Below, in pieces: positions 16,574 through 25,573 of a stretch of 64,000 bases of DNA. Origin of the DNA: JAPUME01 sp027294185 (lineage in GTDB: Bacteria > Acidobacteriota > Terriglobia > UBA7540 > JAPUME01); the NCBI GenBank assembly GCA_963555835.3, contig CAUVWZ020000002.1, positions 2,537,104-2,601,103 of the forward strand, read 5' to 3'. A model generated the notes under the pieces. The model worked only from the letters and a program-made list of their open reading frames with translations, had not been told where the DNA came from and made no database searches. The position numbers were made by a program, and so were the translations under genes. Positions within the stretch are counted from its first letter, which is position 1; every line of letters begins with the position of its first letter.

Positions 16574-18550
16574 CTAACGGACGGCGAGCGTGACGTCGGC
16601 GGAAATCTTCCGGTCCTCGCGAAGAACCACGACTCGGACTTGATCGCCAGGCTTGCGGGCGCGCAGGGCATAGGTGAAATCGTAGAGGTTTTCGATCTTC
16701 TTACCGTCGAACTCGACGAGAACGTCCCCAGCGAGTAATCCCGCCTTGCCCGCCGGGCTGCCTTCACGAATGTCCGCAAAGCGAACGCCGTTTTCGACCT
16801 GCCCGAAATCAGGAATGGATCCGAAGTAGGGACCATACCCTCCTCCTCCGCCCGACGCTCCGGCCGTATGTGGCTCGGCGACGCGTACAAACAGGGGGCG
16901 TTCCTCCCGGCGATTCAGCTCTCCTGCAACGCGGTAGACGAGGTCGAGCACGCGGACACTGTTCTCCGGGTCGATCTTCTCCCAGGTGTCGGACGGCTTG
17001 TGGTAGTCGGAGTGAAGGCCGGAAAAAAAGAATAAGACGGGAATCCCCTTGACGGCGAAAGAGGTATGATCGCTCGCGCCGTAAGCGGTGATGGAAAACG
17101 AAAGGTCCAGCCCGATTTCCTGATTGGCCTCCTCCACCAACTCCTCGAAGGCGGGAGAGGTGCCTGTGCCCCCCACGTAAAGCCTTCCGTTCGAGGCGCG
17201 CCCAATCATGTCCAGATTGATCATGCCCACGGTTTGTTCCAGGGGCACAGGAGGATGGTGGGTGTAATGATTCGACCCCAGGATTCCCATCTCTTCACCG
17301 GCAAAGGCGACAAAAATCAGCGAACGTGCCAGGTGTTTGCGATTCCGGGCGAATTGCCGGGCCAACGCAATTAGCCCGCTGGTTCCGGAAGCATTGTCGT
17401 CTGCTCCGTAGTGGATCGACCCGTTTTGAGAGGGAGCCAGCGAGGTCGGCCCCCCCAGGCCCAGGTGATCATAGTGCGCGCCGAGGACGATGAATTCATC
17501 CCTCAGCCGGCGATCCTTTCCGGGCAGGTAGCCCACGACGTTCGCCACCTGGGCCTGCTTCTGTTTCAATTCCGTGCGGATCGAGAGGCGAACCGCATCA
17601 CCCAATTCGATAGAATGGTTTGAAAGATCCTCGTCAATGGCCTTACGGAGGGCTTCCACGTCTTCATCGTGCCCGGCCTTCCTGAGCCAGTCGCTTACCA
17701 CCTCTGTTGTCACCTGGAGGACCGGAATACCGACGGTGCGAGGCCCGGAAAAACTGTCGAAGCGGAAGAGTTCCTGATTTCGTTGCCGGTGGTTTCCGAC
17801 ATCGGCCACCAGGATGATGCCGACCGCACCGTGGTTCTTCGCGTTGATGGCTTTGTTGACGGTGCGCCCGTGGGCGGTGTACTGGCGACCGGCGAAGATG
17901 CTTCGCTCGTCGTGCTCCTGCGGCTCGTGGTGGATGACGATGGCGATTTTCCCCCGGACGTCGAGATGCTGATAGTCATCGTAGTTGTATTCCGAGGCGG
18001 TGATGCCGTAGCCGACAAAAACCAGGGGAGCTTCAATCGAAGCGTTGGAGGAGAAACTCAAGGGGCGGAAGTCGGTGTTGAGTTCGAGGGAGCCGGTCCC
18101 TTCAGCGGATTCAGCGACCAGCGAATTGTCCTGTCCCATCTCGGCGGAGATCGTGATGTCAAATCTCTGTAGATAGTCCGCTGCGCCGGGCGCGGGCTTC
18201 AAGCCGAACTTGCGGAACCGGCCGGCGATGAAGCGGGCCGCCTCGTTCAGCTCCGGCGTGCCGTTGCCCCGACCCTGGAGCTCGTCGCCTGCAAGCCTGC
18301 GAACATTTTCGAGAAATCTTTGCGCGGAGAAACGGGTTGGAGCGGAAGTGCGATCTTTTGCAGCAACCCATCCTGCGATCAGCGAGAAGCCAAAAAGAAG
18401 AATCAGAACATGCCGGAGTTTTCTCTGCTGTTTATTCTTCCCTGAAAAAGCGTTGGTCTGTGGGTTCATGCTTTTGAAAAAGTGATGATTCAGGCTGGGA
18501 AAGAACCGACCGGGAATCGCTTTTTCCCGACGGGGTCCACCCTTATCCAT
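16574..18550 (-). CDS. Exported M28-family zinc aminopeptidase with PA insert and C-terminal PDZ domain
   Basis: About 658 residues. A hydrophobic export segment lies near residue 50 (the HVLILLFGFSLIAGWVAA region). A PA-type insert covers about 170-270. The M28 catalytic domain keeps all zinc ligands and acids: GAHYDHLG (His, Asp), GADDNASG (Asp), FAGEEMGILG (Glu-Glu), NLDMIGR (Asp) and LHSDYHKPSD (His). A PDZ domain sits at about 570-655 (SPAGKAGLLAGDVLVEFDG). It probably trims peptides in the periplasm, with the PDZ helping substrate or partner binding. An in-frame ATG at 18469 would give a more usual signal peptide; the ATG at 18550 is only six bp after the pfpI stop, consistent with coupling. 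Confidence 0.88.
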   Translation of the reverse strand: MDKGGPRREKAIPGRFFPSLNHHFFKSMNPQTNAFSGKNKQQRKLRHVLILLFGFSLIAGWVAAKDRTSAPTRFSAQRFLENVRRLAGDELQGRGNGTPELNEAARFIAGRFRKFGLKPAPGAADYLQRFDITISAEMGQDNSLVAESAEGTGSLELNTDFRPLSFSSNASIEAPLVFVGYGITASEYNYDDYQHLDVRGKIAIVIHHEPQEHDERSIFAGRQYTAHGRTVNKAINAKNHGAVGIILVADVGNHRQRNQELFRFDSFSGPRTVGIPVLQVTTEVVSDWLRKAGHDEDVEALRKAIDEDLSNHSIELGDAVRLSIRTELKQKQAQVANVVGYLPGKDRRLRDEFIVLGAHYDHLGLGGPTSLAPSQNGSIHYGADDNASGTSGLIALARQFARNRKHLARSLIFVAFAGEEMGILGSNHYTHHPPVPLEQTVGMINLDMIGRASNGRLYVGGTGTSPAFEELVEEANQEIGLDLSFSITAYGASDHTSFAVKGIPVLFFFSGLHSDYHKPSDTWEKIDPENSVRVLDLVYRVAGELNRREERPLFVRVAEPHTAGASGGGGGYGPYFGSIPDFGQVENGVRFADIREGSPAGKAGLLAGDVLVEFDGKKIENLYDFTYALRARKPGDQVRVVVLREDRKISADVTLAVR

Positions 18551-18555
18551 TCATG

Positions 18556-19122
18556 TCAGCTCTTCGCGCCGACCTCGGAAGCTTGACGGGATGCCTGCTT
18601 TGAACTCGAAACCAGCCGGAGAATCTCGCGGCAGAAGGCGGGCAGGTCCTGCGGAGTCCGGGAGGTGATCAGGTTTCCGTCCACCACGACTTCCTCGTCC
18701 CGGTAGTCAGCGCCTGCATTAATCATGTCGTCCCTAATGGACTTATAGGAGGTGGCGCGCCTTCCTTTGAGGATTCGCGCCGAGCAGAGCATCCATCCGG
18801 CGTGGCAGATGGAAGCCACTACTTTCCCCTGGCGGTCCATCTGGCGGACCAGTTCCACCATTCGCTCATCCTGCCGCAGGAAGTCGGGGGCCCAGCCGCC
18901 GGGAATGACGACTGCGTCCAGGTCTTCGGCCCGCACCGAGTCAATGGAGCGGTCGGCAACCACCGGATAGCCCAGTTTACTTTTGTAGGTTTGTCCGGCT
19001 TCCGCCGCCACCGTGAAGGCATCGGCTCCGGCCTCGCGGCAACGAAGCAACGGATACCAGACCTCCAGCTCCTGGTAGTAGTTTTCCACCAAAACGGCAA
19101 TCTTTGCTCCCGTGAGTTCCAT
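18556..19122 (-). CDS. DJ-1/PfpI-family protein (protein deglycase / class I glutamine amidotransferase-like)
   Basis: About 188 residues, cytoplasmic. The nucleophile elbow is ASICHAGWML, with Cys followed by His as in PfpI/YhbO/DJ-1. The upstream VIPGGWAPDFLRQD and the C-terminal GNLITSRTPQDLPAF are typical. Family members are linked to deglycation or glyoxalase III activity and stress survival; older annotation is intracellular protease. The ATG at 19122 is chosen because GGAGGG lies nine bases upstream; a TTG at 19146 would put that SD inside the frame. It lies between agmatinase (144 bp upstream) and the M28 peptidase (6 bp downstream). Confidence 0.88.
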   Translation of the reverse strand: MELTGAKIAVLVENYYQELEVWYPLLRCREAGADAFTVAAEAGQTYKSKLGYPVVADRSIDSVRAEDLDAVVIPGGWAPDFLRQDERMVELVRQMDRQGKVVASICHAGWMLCSARILKGRRATSYKSIRDDMINAGADYRDEEVVVDGNLITSRTPQDLPAFCREILRLVSSSKQASRQASEVGAKS

Positions 19123-19265
19123 CAGGAAGGTCCCTCCTTCACACAAGAAGTAACAAGGAAACCTAATGCTACCGTGGTTTATTCAGGCTGTCCATTAGGA
19201 ATCGAAAAGGGAGAGGAAACTCTGAATCGCCGAATCCCTGCGCAAGCGGCGTGGATGCCCGGAAT

Positions 19266-20159
19266 TTAACTCTTTTTAAGGAACAGGTAACTGAGGCACT
19301 TGTAGATGAGCTTGGCGGCGAGGAAATCCGACGCATGTTCGCCGGGCTGAGGGAGCAACTCGACCACATCCATAGCGACAACTTTCTTCTTGCGAGCGAG
19401 GGTTCGCATCAGGCCCGTGACCTGATACCAATCGAGCCCGCCGGGCTCAGGGGTGCCCGTGGCGGGCAGGTAGGCCGGGTCGAAACCGTCCAGGTCGAGC
19501 GTGACGTAAACGTGGTCGCTCAGTTCATCGACCACTTGTTCGGCCCACTCCTCAGCCGGGTGGCCTGCGATATCTTTTGCCCAGAAGATTTTCGTCTTGA
19601 GTTGGGGCAAGGCCAGGGCTTCTTCTTTCGAGAGGCTGCGGATACCCACCTGCACGGCAGGGCAGATTTCAACCACGCGCCGCATGACCGAGGCATGGCT
19701 GTGGCGGTTCTGCTGGTAGGCCTCGCGCAGGTCGGCGTGGGCATCCACCTGGAGCACGGTGAGATCGGAGTATTTCTTGGCGTAGGCGGAGACAACGGGG
19801 CCGGTCAGGGAATGTTCGCCTCCCAACGCCACGACAAATTTATCCTCTGTGGCCAGTTGGCCGGCGACGGTGCGAATGTTTGCCATCACCTGTTCGAGGC
19901 TGCTTTCCTGTGTCTCCATCTCGGGCAGCGTGGCGATGCCGCTCTCACAAACCTCGTCCCAAACTTCATCGTCGAAGGTTTCCATGTTGCGCGAGGCTTC
20001 AAGAATCGCACGCGGCCCGTAGCGTGTGCCGGAGATATAGGTCGTGGTGCGGTCGAGAGGAATCGGCCAGATGACGATGGGCGAGGTTTTATAGTCGGAT
20101 TGCTCGGGCGGGAGTCCGCCGAAATTGATGGGAGGAGCTGCGGGATAGCCGGTCAGCAT
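19266..20159 (-). CDS. speB: Agmatinase (ureohydrolase family)
   Basis: A 297-residue binuclear-Mn enzyme that splits agmatine into putrescine and urea. The metal motifs are intact: GGEHSLTGP, VDAHADLREAYQ followed by HSHAS, and LDLDGFDPAYLPATGTPEPGGL. The SHAS segment and overall length favour agmatinase over arginase, which suits the operon: the arginine decarboxylase two genes upstream makes agmatine. It follows the deoxyhypusine-synthase-like gene by 59 bp. Alternatives in the family are guanidinobutyrase and formiminoglutamase, less likely here. ATG start at 20159. Confidence 0.9.
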   Translation of the reverse strand: MLTGYPAAPPINFGGLPPEQSDYKTSPIVIWPIPLDRTTTYISGTRYGPRAILEASRNMETFDDEVWDEVCESGIATLPEMETQESSLEQVMANIRTVAGQLATEDKFVVALGGEHSLTGPVVSAYAKKYSDLTVLQVDAHADLREAYQQNRHSHASVMRRVVEICPAVQVGIRSLSKEEALALPQLKTKIFWAKDIAGHPAEEWAEQVVDELSDHVYVTLDLDGFDPAYLPATGTPEPGGLDWYQVTGLMRTLARKKKVVAMDVVELLPQPGEHASDFLAAKLIYKCLSYLFLKKS

Positions 20160-20218
20160 GATGGATGTTTACGGGAACGCCGGCAGCTTCGGGTCAAGCG
20201 CCGGCAGATTTCTCCCTC

Positions 20219-21352
20219 TCAGGGAAACCGGAACTCCAGCTTCCGGCCCATCTTGAAGGTGGGCTTCTTGCGGCGGCGGATCAAGATCGGGTCTTCCGAG
20301 AGAGCCGTCACCAGGATGGGCATGGCAATGGTCGAGTCGCAGTTGACCGTGACCATTTCGGCATCGTGCTGGATTTTCCCCCAACTTTGCGCTTCTTCGA
20401 AGGTGCAGCCGGACAGCCCTCCCCATTGAGGAGAATCGGTCACCACCTGCAGGGCGTACTTGTGGCCGCCCTTGGCTTCGTGAGCGAAAGTCGCCGTGAT
20501 GTCGCTCTGTTGAACGAAATTCTTGGGCGTGCCGCCTCCGAAGTAGATGACGCTGGAGTTCGGAGCCCCCCCGGCCAGCTCGGAGGACTCCACTACGTCG
20601 CCGATCACGTCGAAGGTCAGGTTGTTTTTCCCCAGGTTGCGGTTCTCGGCGATGCCGATGCCGATCGAGGAATCACCGATGGCCGGGCAAAAAAGCGGTA
20701 TTCCGGCCTTGGCCGCCGCGGTTACGATGCCGTCGGTCTTGGCGATCTTCGAGGTTTCCTTGCCGAGCAAATAGAGGAATTCCCGCGTCGTGTAGGGGCG
20801 GGAGTTATCCAGGCTCGCAGCGAACCGCCCGAGCCAGGTGTCCTCCTGGCGGAACTCTTCTTCGTCGGCCAGGGTGTCATACATGCGGTCGACCATGTTG
20901 ATCTGAAGCTGGACGTCGTCCACATCAGGGCTGCACTGGTAGTGGTGGCGGCCGAGCGATTCGTGAAAATCGTGGAAGAAATTGGCGCCGGTCGAAACCA
21001 GGCAGTCGATCAGCCGGTTACGGATCATGTAGACGACCAACTCGCGCATGCCCGCCGGGATCATCGCGCCCGACATGCCCATCATGATCATCATGGGCTC
21101 CTGGAGCATCTTGCGCCACACCTGATAAGCGCTCGCCAGGTTCCGCCCCTGAAAGGAGATTCCCTGCATCTTTTCAAGCAGCGCGCTTACGTTCTTGCGC
21201 TCGTCGATCTGCAGGGGGCGGGTGGGGCGGGAGAGAATGACCTCTTTGCGCATCTCGTGGGGGGGGGGAGTTACCGACGCAGGCACCGTTGCCGAAGCGG
21301 CGCGGGCCGGAGCGTGCGAGCGGGAAGCGCGTCTGTTCTTCTTCGGCTTCAA
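20219..21352 (-). CDS. Deoxyhypusine-synthase-like protein (probable bacterial homospermidine/polyamine aminobutyltransferase)
   Basis: A 377-residue homologue of deoxyhypusine synthase. The NAD-binding DHS fold is recognised by LVSTGANFFHDFHESLG, AGIPLFCPAIGDSSIG and VIYFGGGTPKNFVQQ. The catalytic lysine that carries the aminobutyl imine is kept in AQSWGKIQHDAE (K326). Bacteria lack eIF5A, so the usual substrate is absent; bacterial members transfer the aminobutyl group to a free diamine or polyamine (homospermidine synthase type). The operon supplies putrescine, which supports this. The frame starts with TTG at 21352, overlapping the pdaD stop as TTGA. A shorter start is ATG 21253 (MRKEVIL). 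The extra N-terminal 33 residues are low-complexity and cross a run of ten C. Confidence 0.83.
   Translation of the reverse strand: MKPKKNRRASRSHAPARAASATVPASVTPPPHEMRKEVILSRPTRPLQIDERKNVSALLEKMQGISFQGRNLASAYQVWRKMLQEPMMIMMGMSGAMIPAGMRELVVYMIRNRLIDCLVSTGANFFHDFHESLGRHHYQCSPDVDDVQLQINMVDRMYDTLADEEEFRQEDTWLGRFAASLDNSRPYTTREFLYLLGKETSKIAKTDGIVTAAAKAGIPLFCPAIGDSSIGIGIAENRNLGKNNLTFDVIGDVVESSELAGGAPNSSVIYFGGGTPKNFVQQSDITATFAHEAKGGHKYALQVVTDSPQWGGLSGCTFEEAQSWGKIQHDAEMVTVNCDSTIAMPILVTALSEDPILIRRRKKPTFKMGRKLEFRFP
21259..21268 (-). repeat. Homopolymer tract (10 C on the coding strand) in the N-terminal extension of the DHS-like gene
   Basis: Ten consecutive G on the plus strand, read as Pro-Pro-Pro codons in the minus frame. 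It lies between the overlapping TTG start and the ATG at 21253. Slippage would shift translation begun at the TTG but not at the ATG. It may also be a sequencing or assembly error hotspot. Confidence 0.85.
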
Positions 21353-21903
21353 TCTTCACTCCCGAGCATGATCGCAGCGCCGATGACCGTAGTCCAGAGG
21401 CCGCGTTTATTGCCGATGGCCGATTGAGTAATCTCCATGGTTCGAACGATGCGGTTCGAGATGCGGTAGATTTCTTTCTTTTCGTCCCAACTGCGTTCCG
21501 GGTCGAACTCCACGTCCAGCGTGGTGGCGAGCATCTCAGCCGCCAGCTCTTCCGCATATTCCCCGGCCAACTCTTCGGTCTGTCCGAAGGAGTGGTGCTC
21601 GGAGAGATAGCCGTACATGTTCTTGTCCACCGGCAGGGCCAGGCCGATGGAGGCGGCCACCAGACGGTGAGGTTCGCGTGTGGAGTTCTCGCTCATCACA
21701 CAATAGACGACCTGGCCGTCATGCAGCATCTTCAAACCCTGTGTCCGTGAAATCAGCTTGCAATGAGGAGGAAAAATGCTCGATACACGGACCAGGTTGT
21801 AAGCGGCAATCCCTGCGTTGCGGAGGGCCAACTCGAAGGAGGTGAGCTTTTCCTTGCTTTTTCCCACACCCTTGGTCAAGAAGATTTTCTTGGCCACAAA
21901 CAT
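21349..21903 (-). CDS. pdaD: Pyruvoyl-dependent arginine decarboxylase
   Basis: A 184-residue proenzyme of the archaeal/chlamydial-type arginine decarboxylase, which makes agmatine. The self-cleavage site is RVSSIFPP, with cleavage expected between Ser41 and Ser42 to form the pyruvoyl group. The catalytic Glu is in YGYLSEHHS (E102). Length and the C-terminal TTVIGAAIML end fit the family. This is the first gene of the polyamine operon; its TGA overlaps the TTG of the DHS-like gene. GAGGCTGG precedes the ATG. In the upstream gap a TTGACA (coding strand, about 22030) could be a -35 box, but I see no convincing -10. Confidence 0.93.
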   Translation of the reverse strand: MFVAKKIFLTKGVGKSKEKLTSFELALRNAGIAAYNLVRVSSIFPPHCKLISRTQGLKMLHDGQVVYCVMSENSTREPHRLVAASIGLALPVDKNMYGYLSEHHSFGQTEELAGEYAEELAAEMLATTLDVEFDPERSWDEKKEIYRISNRIVRTMEITQSAIGNKRGLWTTVIGAAIMLGSED

Positions 21904-22158
21904 CCAGCCTCACTGCCTTTCCTGGGTATTCGAGCGCCGACCTTTTCCGCTTCGCAGGGGGAAGAGTTTTCCGAAGTGAGCCTCAACGCCGGGACTCGTA
22001 AGCTTGCAAAATTTCTCGAAAAGTGTCAACGAAATTGTGGCCGTTGGCAGAGAAAAAAGTAAATGCGGAGCAGCGGGAAGAAACAAGGGGGAAGCCGGAC
22101 ACTTTCTTTTCACCCTGCATCCGGCGGGACCGGGGGGGGTCGCGCGCGAAGATAGCGG

Positions 22159-23982
22159 CTAGGGAAGGTAAGGAGCTTCGAAACTGTGGCTCCAGCGCGC
22201 CACCGCGGCCCTCCCCCAGTCCTGCATGGCGTACCACTCGACGTGCAGCCGCGGTTGAACCGCCACGTTTTCCACCCGGACATGAAGGAATCCGGCGCTC
22301 GGCAGGCCTGCCTCCAGGTACGCCGTGCCCTCCTCGTCTTCATAGAACAGCTTGCCGAAGGGGACGATGTCGTCAGCAAATGGTCCGCTTCCGAACTCGT
22401 GCAGGGAAAACTTCCCGTTCCGCGTCTCGTAGCGGCTGTGCCAGAGAAAGTGACGGTCGCCGGATACGAAATAGAGGTTTTCCAGTCCTTCCTCCCGGAC
22501 AGCCTGAAGAAAACGGGTGAATTCCTGACGATAGCGGGTGATGTGGTTGTCCTGCTTGCGGCGCAACGGATTCAATCCGATCCGCCAGTATACTTTCTGA
22601 TCGGGTCCCAAAACAGGAGTGGGAGAGATGATGATTTTGAAATAGGCATCGCTTGCTTTCAGGGTTTCCATCAGCCAGGAGAACTGCTTTTCGCCCCAGG
22701 CTTGCTCCTCCGAGGGTGTGCCGCAGTAATCCGGGTAGAAGAGTTTCGGGTCGGGGCGGTTTTCTGCTGGTGGGACCAGTCCTTTGATGCCATAGCGCTT
22801 GAGTTGACGCGCATTCGGATAGCGGCACTCCCGCGCCTCGAGCAGCCAGATCTGCAAGCCCCGCCCCCAGCGGAATGTTCGATAAGGAGGACGGCTGGGA
22901 CCTTGCTCGACCGGGTTCATTTCCTCGAAGATTTTCTTTCCCAGGAGAGGTCCGGGCGGACCGCGATAATACTTTCGGACCTGGATCAGGCCGGTGCCCG
23001 AGGTACCCTGGGAATTGAATATCGGGTCGGCGTCGTTGAATCGCCAGTCGTGGTCGTCCTTGAGGAAGTAGGCGGGAAAGTTTCCGAAAAACTCCCTCGA
23101 GAGAGGGGTCAGGTAGGTGTCAAAGAATCGGGCCCGCATGTCTTCCCGCCTTTTGGCGACGCCGCGACGGTAAGTCGGATTCTGTTTGTCCAGGTAAACC
23201 GTGTCGCCGTTGAAGACTGCGAAATCGAACTTCAACTCGCCCTTCGCTACCCGGTCCAGGATGCCGCGATACATTCGAAATCCCCGCACCGGCCAGACCT
23301 TCTCTTTGAGGTCTTTCATACGCGCGTGGTTAAAGCACGTCGCGGCAAGAAAGCTCACATCTTGAAGGTCGGCAGGGTTCGGGGCTGTCGTGAACTGGAA
23401 GGTACGGCTGGGGCGGACGCTTCCCTCTTCCGACCCTTGAATCCACAGGCGATACTCATACCGGGTAGCCGGGCGCAGGGATTCCAGAGACAGGTGGAGC
23501 GAAAAATCATCCCCTTGAGCTTCCTGCAAAAGGTTTAGCTCGGCCGGGTTGTGCGAGTTCGAAACGAGCGGCGCGTTTTGGGGAACCTCTACCCAGCTTG
23601 TGAATCGGCTCTCGCTGCTCCTGCTGAGGTGAAGGTCAAAATCTCCCTGCGAAACGAGGCCGGAAGAGAGATCAGACAACTTCGAGGGGCTGTATTCCAC
23701 CCGCACTCGACCGGGTCGCCCCCTGTAGGCTCGCTCCGCGTAAGGCTGACGGAGCAGGGTCTCCACGGGTTGGTCGAACAGGTAGCTCTGGATTAGGACC
23801 GACCTGGGCCTCACCTCGCCCACCTTGGCTCCGAGACTGGCAAAAGGGGGTTCCCCGGCCTGCGGTTCGGATTGAGCGGGGGCGCGTGTGCTTCCGCTGG
23901 GGGAAACGAGCAGCGACGCCAGGGCCAGAATGGCCCATCTGGTGTGGCTCTTTCGGAGTTGGCGGAAAATAACTGCCTCCAA
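22159..23982 (-). CDS. PhoD-like alkaline phosphatase/phosphodiesterase, exported
   Basis: About 607 residues with an N-terminal signal sequence (WAILALASLLVSPSGS). An Ig-like PhoD N-domain (about 80-210) precedes a metallophosphoesterase domain with VFNGDTVYLDKQN, LKDDHDWRFNDAD and YFVSGDRHFLW, the metal-ligand segments of PhoD. The enzyme should hydrolyse phosphate mono- or diesters outside the cytoplasm. Two long insertions relative to PhoD separate the motifs. The start is TTG at 23982, but the SD-like GGAGG lies just after it, so a slightly later, less usual start cannot be excluded. Divergent from the sulfatase-like gene; the shared gap is about 190 bp. Confidence 0.82.
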   Translation of the reverse strand: MEAVIFRQLRKSHTRWAILALASLLVSPSGSTRAPAQSEPQAGEPPFASLGAKVGEVRPRSVLIQSYLFDQPVETLLRQPYAERAYRGRPGRVRVEYSPSKLSDLSSGLVSQGDFDLHLSRSSESRFTSWVEVPQNAPLVSNSHNPAELNLLQEAQGDDFSLHLSLESLRPATRYEYRLWIQGSEEGSVRPSRTFQFTTAPNPADLQDVSFLAATCFNHARMKDLKEKVWPVRGFRMYRGILDRVAKGELKFDFAVFNGDTVYLDKQNPTYRRGVAKRREDMRARFFDTYLTPLSREFFGNFPAYFLKDDHDWRFNDADPIFNSQGTSGTGLIQVRKYYRGPPGPLLGKKIFEEMNPVEQGPSRPPYRTFRWGRGLQIWLLEARECRYPNARQLKRYGIKGLVPPAENRPDPKLFYPDYCGTPSEEQAWGEKQFSWLMETLKASDAYFKIIISPTPVLGPDQKVYWRIGLNPLRRKQDNHITRYRQEFTRFLQAVREEGLENLYFVSGDRHFLWHSRYETRNGKFSLHEFGSGPFADDIVPFGKLFYEDEEGTAYLEAGLPSAGFLHVRVENVAVQPRLHVEWYAMQDWGRAAVARWSHSFEAPYLP

Positions 23983-24175
23983 ATACGGCTCGTTCCCTTT
24001 TCGGCTATGCGGACGAGATATCCTTCAAATCATAGCAGCATTGGGACTTATTGTCGCCATCAACATGTCCCCGAGAGTGCCGGTGCGGGCTCAATCTGGC
24101 TCATGGGAAGGCATCGGGACCCTCTGCCACTCCTCGTTTGACTTGCGCCGGGGTAGGTGTTATTTTACCTTTACC

Positions 24176-25573
24176 TTGACCGAAATTGTAGTAAGGTCAA
24201 CACGTTTCTGGGTCCTGATGGTCCTGTTGGCGGCCCTGTTTTCAGCGGGGCAGGCTGCGGCGCAGGAACCGGAGCGCCCGAACATCGTGCTGATCACGAT
24301 CGATACGCTTCGGGCGGATCATCTCTCTTCCTACGGCTATCATCTGCTCACCACACCGAATTTAGACCGCTTTGCGGAACAAGGGGTCCGCTTTGAGCGC
24401 GCCTATACCACGATTCCTCTGACCGGGCCAGCGCATACCAGCCTTTTTACGGGACGGTATCCCCAGGAAACCGGCGCCCGCGTGAATGGGCAGCCTTTGG
24501 CCTCCGACGCTCGTCTTCTTACCCTGCCGAGAATCCTGGAGAAAAACGGTTACCAGACCGCCGCCTTTGTAAGCGCCTGGCCCCTTACGAAGAGACTGAC
24601 ACATCTCGACCGCGGATTTGAAATTTACGACCAGGACCTGGGTCGGAAATTCCAGATGTTGAACTCCTATCGGAACGCCGAAGATGTCACCCCCAGGGTG
24701 TTAAGCTGGATTCGGCTCTCCCCCAAGCAACCGTTTTTCTTGTGGGTACATTTCTTTGATCCGCACGGGCCCTACGAACTCAAGGAAGAGTTCGTGGATC
24801 TAGAGTCGAATCCCGACGGGGACTATCGTACCGAGCCGGTGGATGAGGAGATGGCGGAGCGGCTCCGCAACTATGATTCGGAGATTGCCTACACCGATCA
24901 TTACGTTGGAAAGCTCCTGGATGAGCTCGAGGTCCAGGGCCTACAGGATTCCACGGTCGTGGTCGTGGCGTCCGACCACGGCGAAAGCCTGGGCGAGCGC
25001 GGCTACATCGGTCACGGGCGCCAGCTTTACGAGAACATTGTCAGGATACCTTTGATGATTCGTTACCCGTTGAAGGTCCCTGCGGGAGAGGTGGTGGGAG
25101 AGAACGTAAGCCTGCTGGACGTGGCTCCCACTCTGTTGGATCTTGCGGGCATCGAGCCGCCTCTTCCTTATCAGGGGAAATCGTTACGGACTTTCTTCGA
25201 CGACTCCTCAGAGAACAAGCCTCGCACCACTTACTTTGTAACCTTCCCGGGCAAGCCGGGGATAGCGCCGAAATGGTTGTCGTGGTTGTGGCATTTCCCC
25301 TCAGGGAAGAAGCTGCCGCTCAAGATGGGCCGTATTGTTCAGGATGAAAAGATTATCTGGACACCCAAATCCAGAGGGTTGGAAGTCTACGACGTGGTCA
25401 AGGACAGAGAAGAGAAGACGCCGATCTTTGCCGGCAGCCCCAACGGGGCCTACCAGCCCTATGTGAACCGGCTGCTCGGGTGGTTCAAATCAACCAACCG
25501 GCATGGGAACAACCGCACGGCGATGACCAAGCGAGACATCGAAATCCTGAAGACTCTCGGCTACATCGACTGA
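24176..25573 (+). CDS. Sulfatase / alkaline-phosphatase-superfamily hydrolase, exported
   Basis: About 465 residues. A signal peptide (RSTRFWVLMVLLAALFSAGQAAA) leads into PNIVLITIDTLRADHLSSYGY, the metal-binding start of the sulfatase fold. The active-site region reads PLTGPAHTSLFTGRYP, so the formylglycine Cys/Ser of true sulfatases (C/S-x-P-x-R) is replaced by a Thr-Gly-Pro-Ala-His stretch. ASDHGESLGERGYIGHG carries the distal metal ligands. This suggests a Thr-nucleophile phosphatase/phosphotransferase-like enzyme or a lineage variant of unknown specificity. The start is TTG 24176 or ATG 24218; the TTG gives the positively charged n-region. The stop lies in an 8-bp repeat array. Confidence 0.82.
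   Translation: MTEIVVRSTRFWVLMVLLAALFSAGQAAAQEPERPNIVLITIDTLRADHLSSYGYHLLTTPNLDRFAEQGVRFERAYTTIPLTGPAHTSLFTGRYPQETGARVNGQPLASDARLLTLPRILEKNGYQTAAFVSAWPLTKRLTHLDRGFEIYDQDLGRKFQMLNSYRNAEDVTPRVLSWIRLSPKQPFFLWVHFFDPHGPYELKEEFVDLESNPDGDYRTEPVDEEMAERLRNYDSEIAYTDHYVGKLLDELEVQGLQDSTVVVVASDHGESLGERGYIGHGRQLYENIVRIPLMIRYPLKVPAGEVVGENVSLLDVAPTLLDLAGIEPPLPYQGKSLRTFFDDSSENKPRTTYFVTFPGKPGIAPKWLSWLWHFPSGKKLPLKMGRIVQDEKIIWTPKSRGLEVYDVVKDREEKTPIFAGSPNGAYQPYVNRLLGWFKSTNRHGNNRTAMTKRDIEILKTLGYID

Noticed and set aside
20219..21352. True deoxyhypusine synthase acting on eIF5A.
   Set aside because: The host is bacterial by all other genes, and eIF5A is not known in bacteria; the polyamine operon gives a better context.
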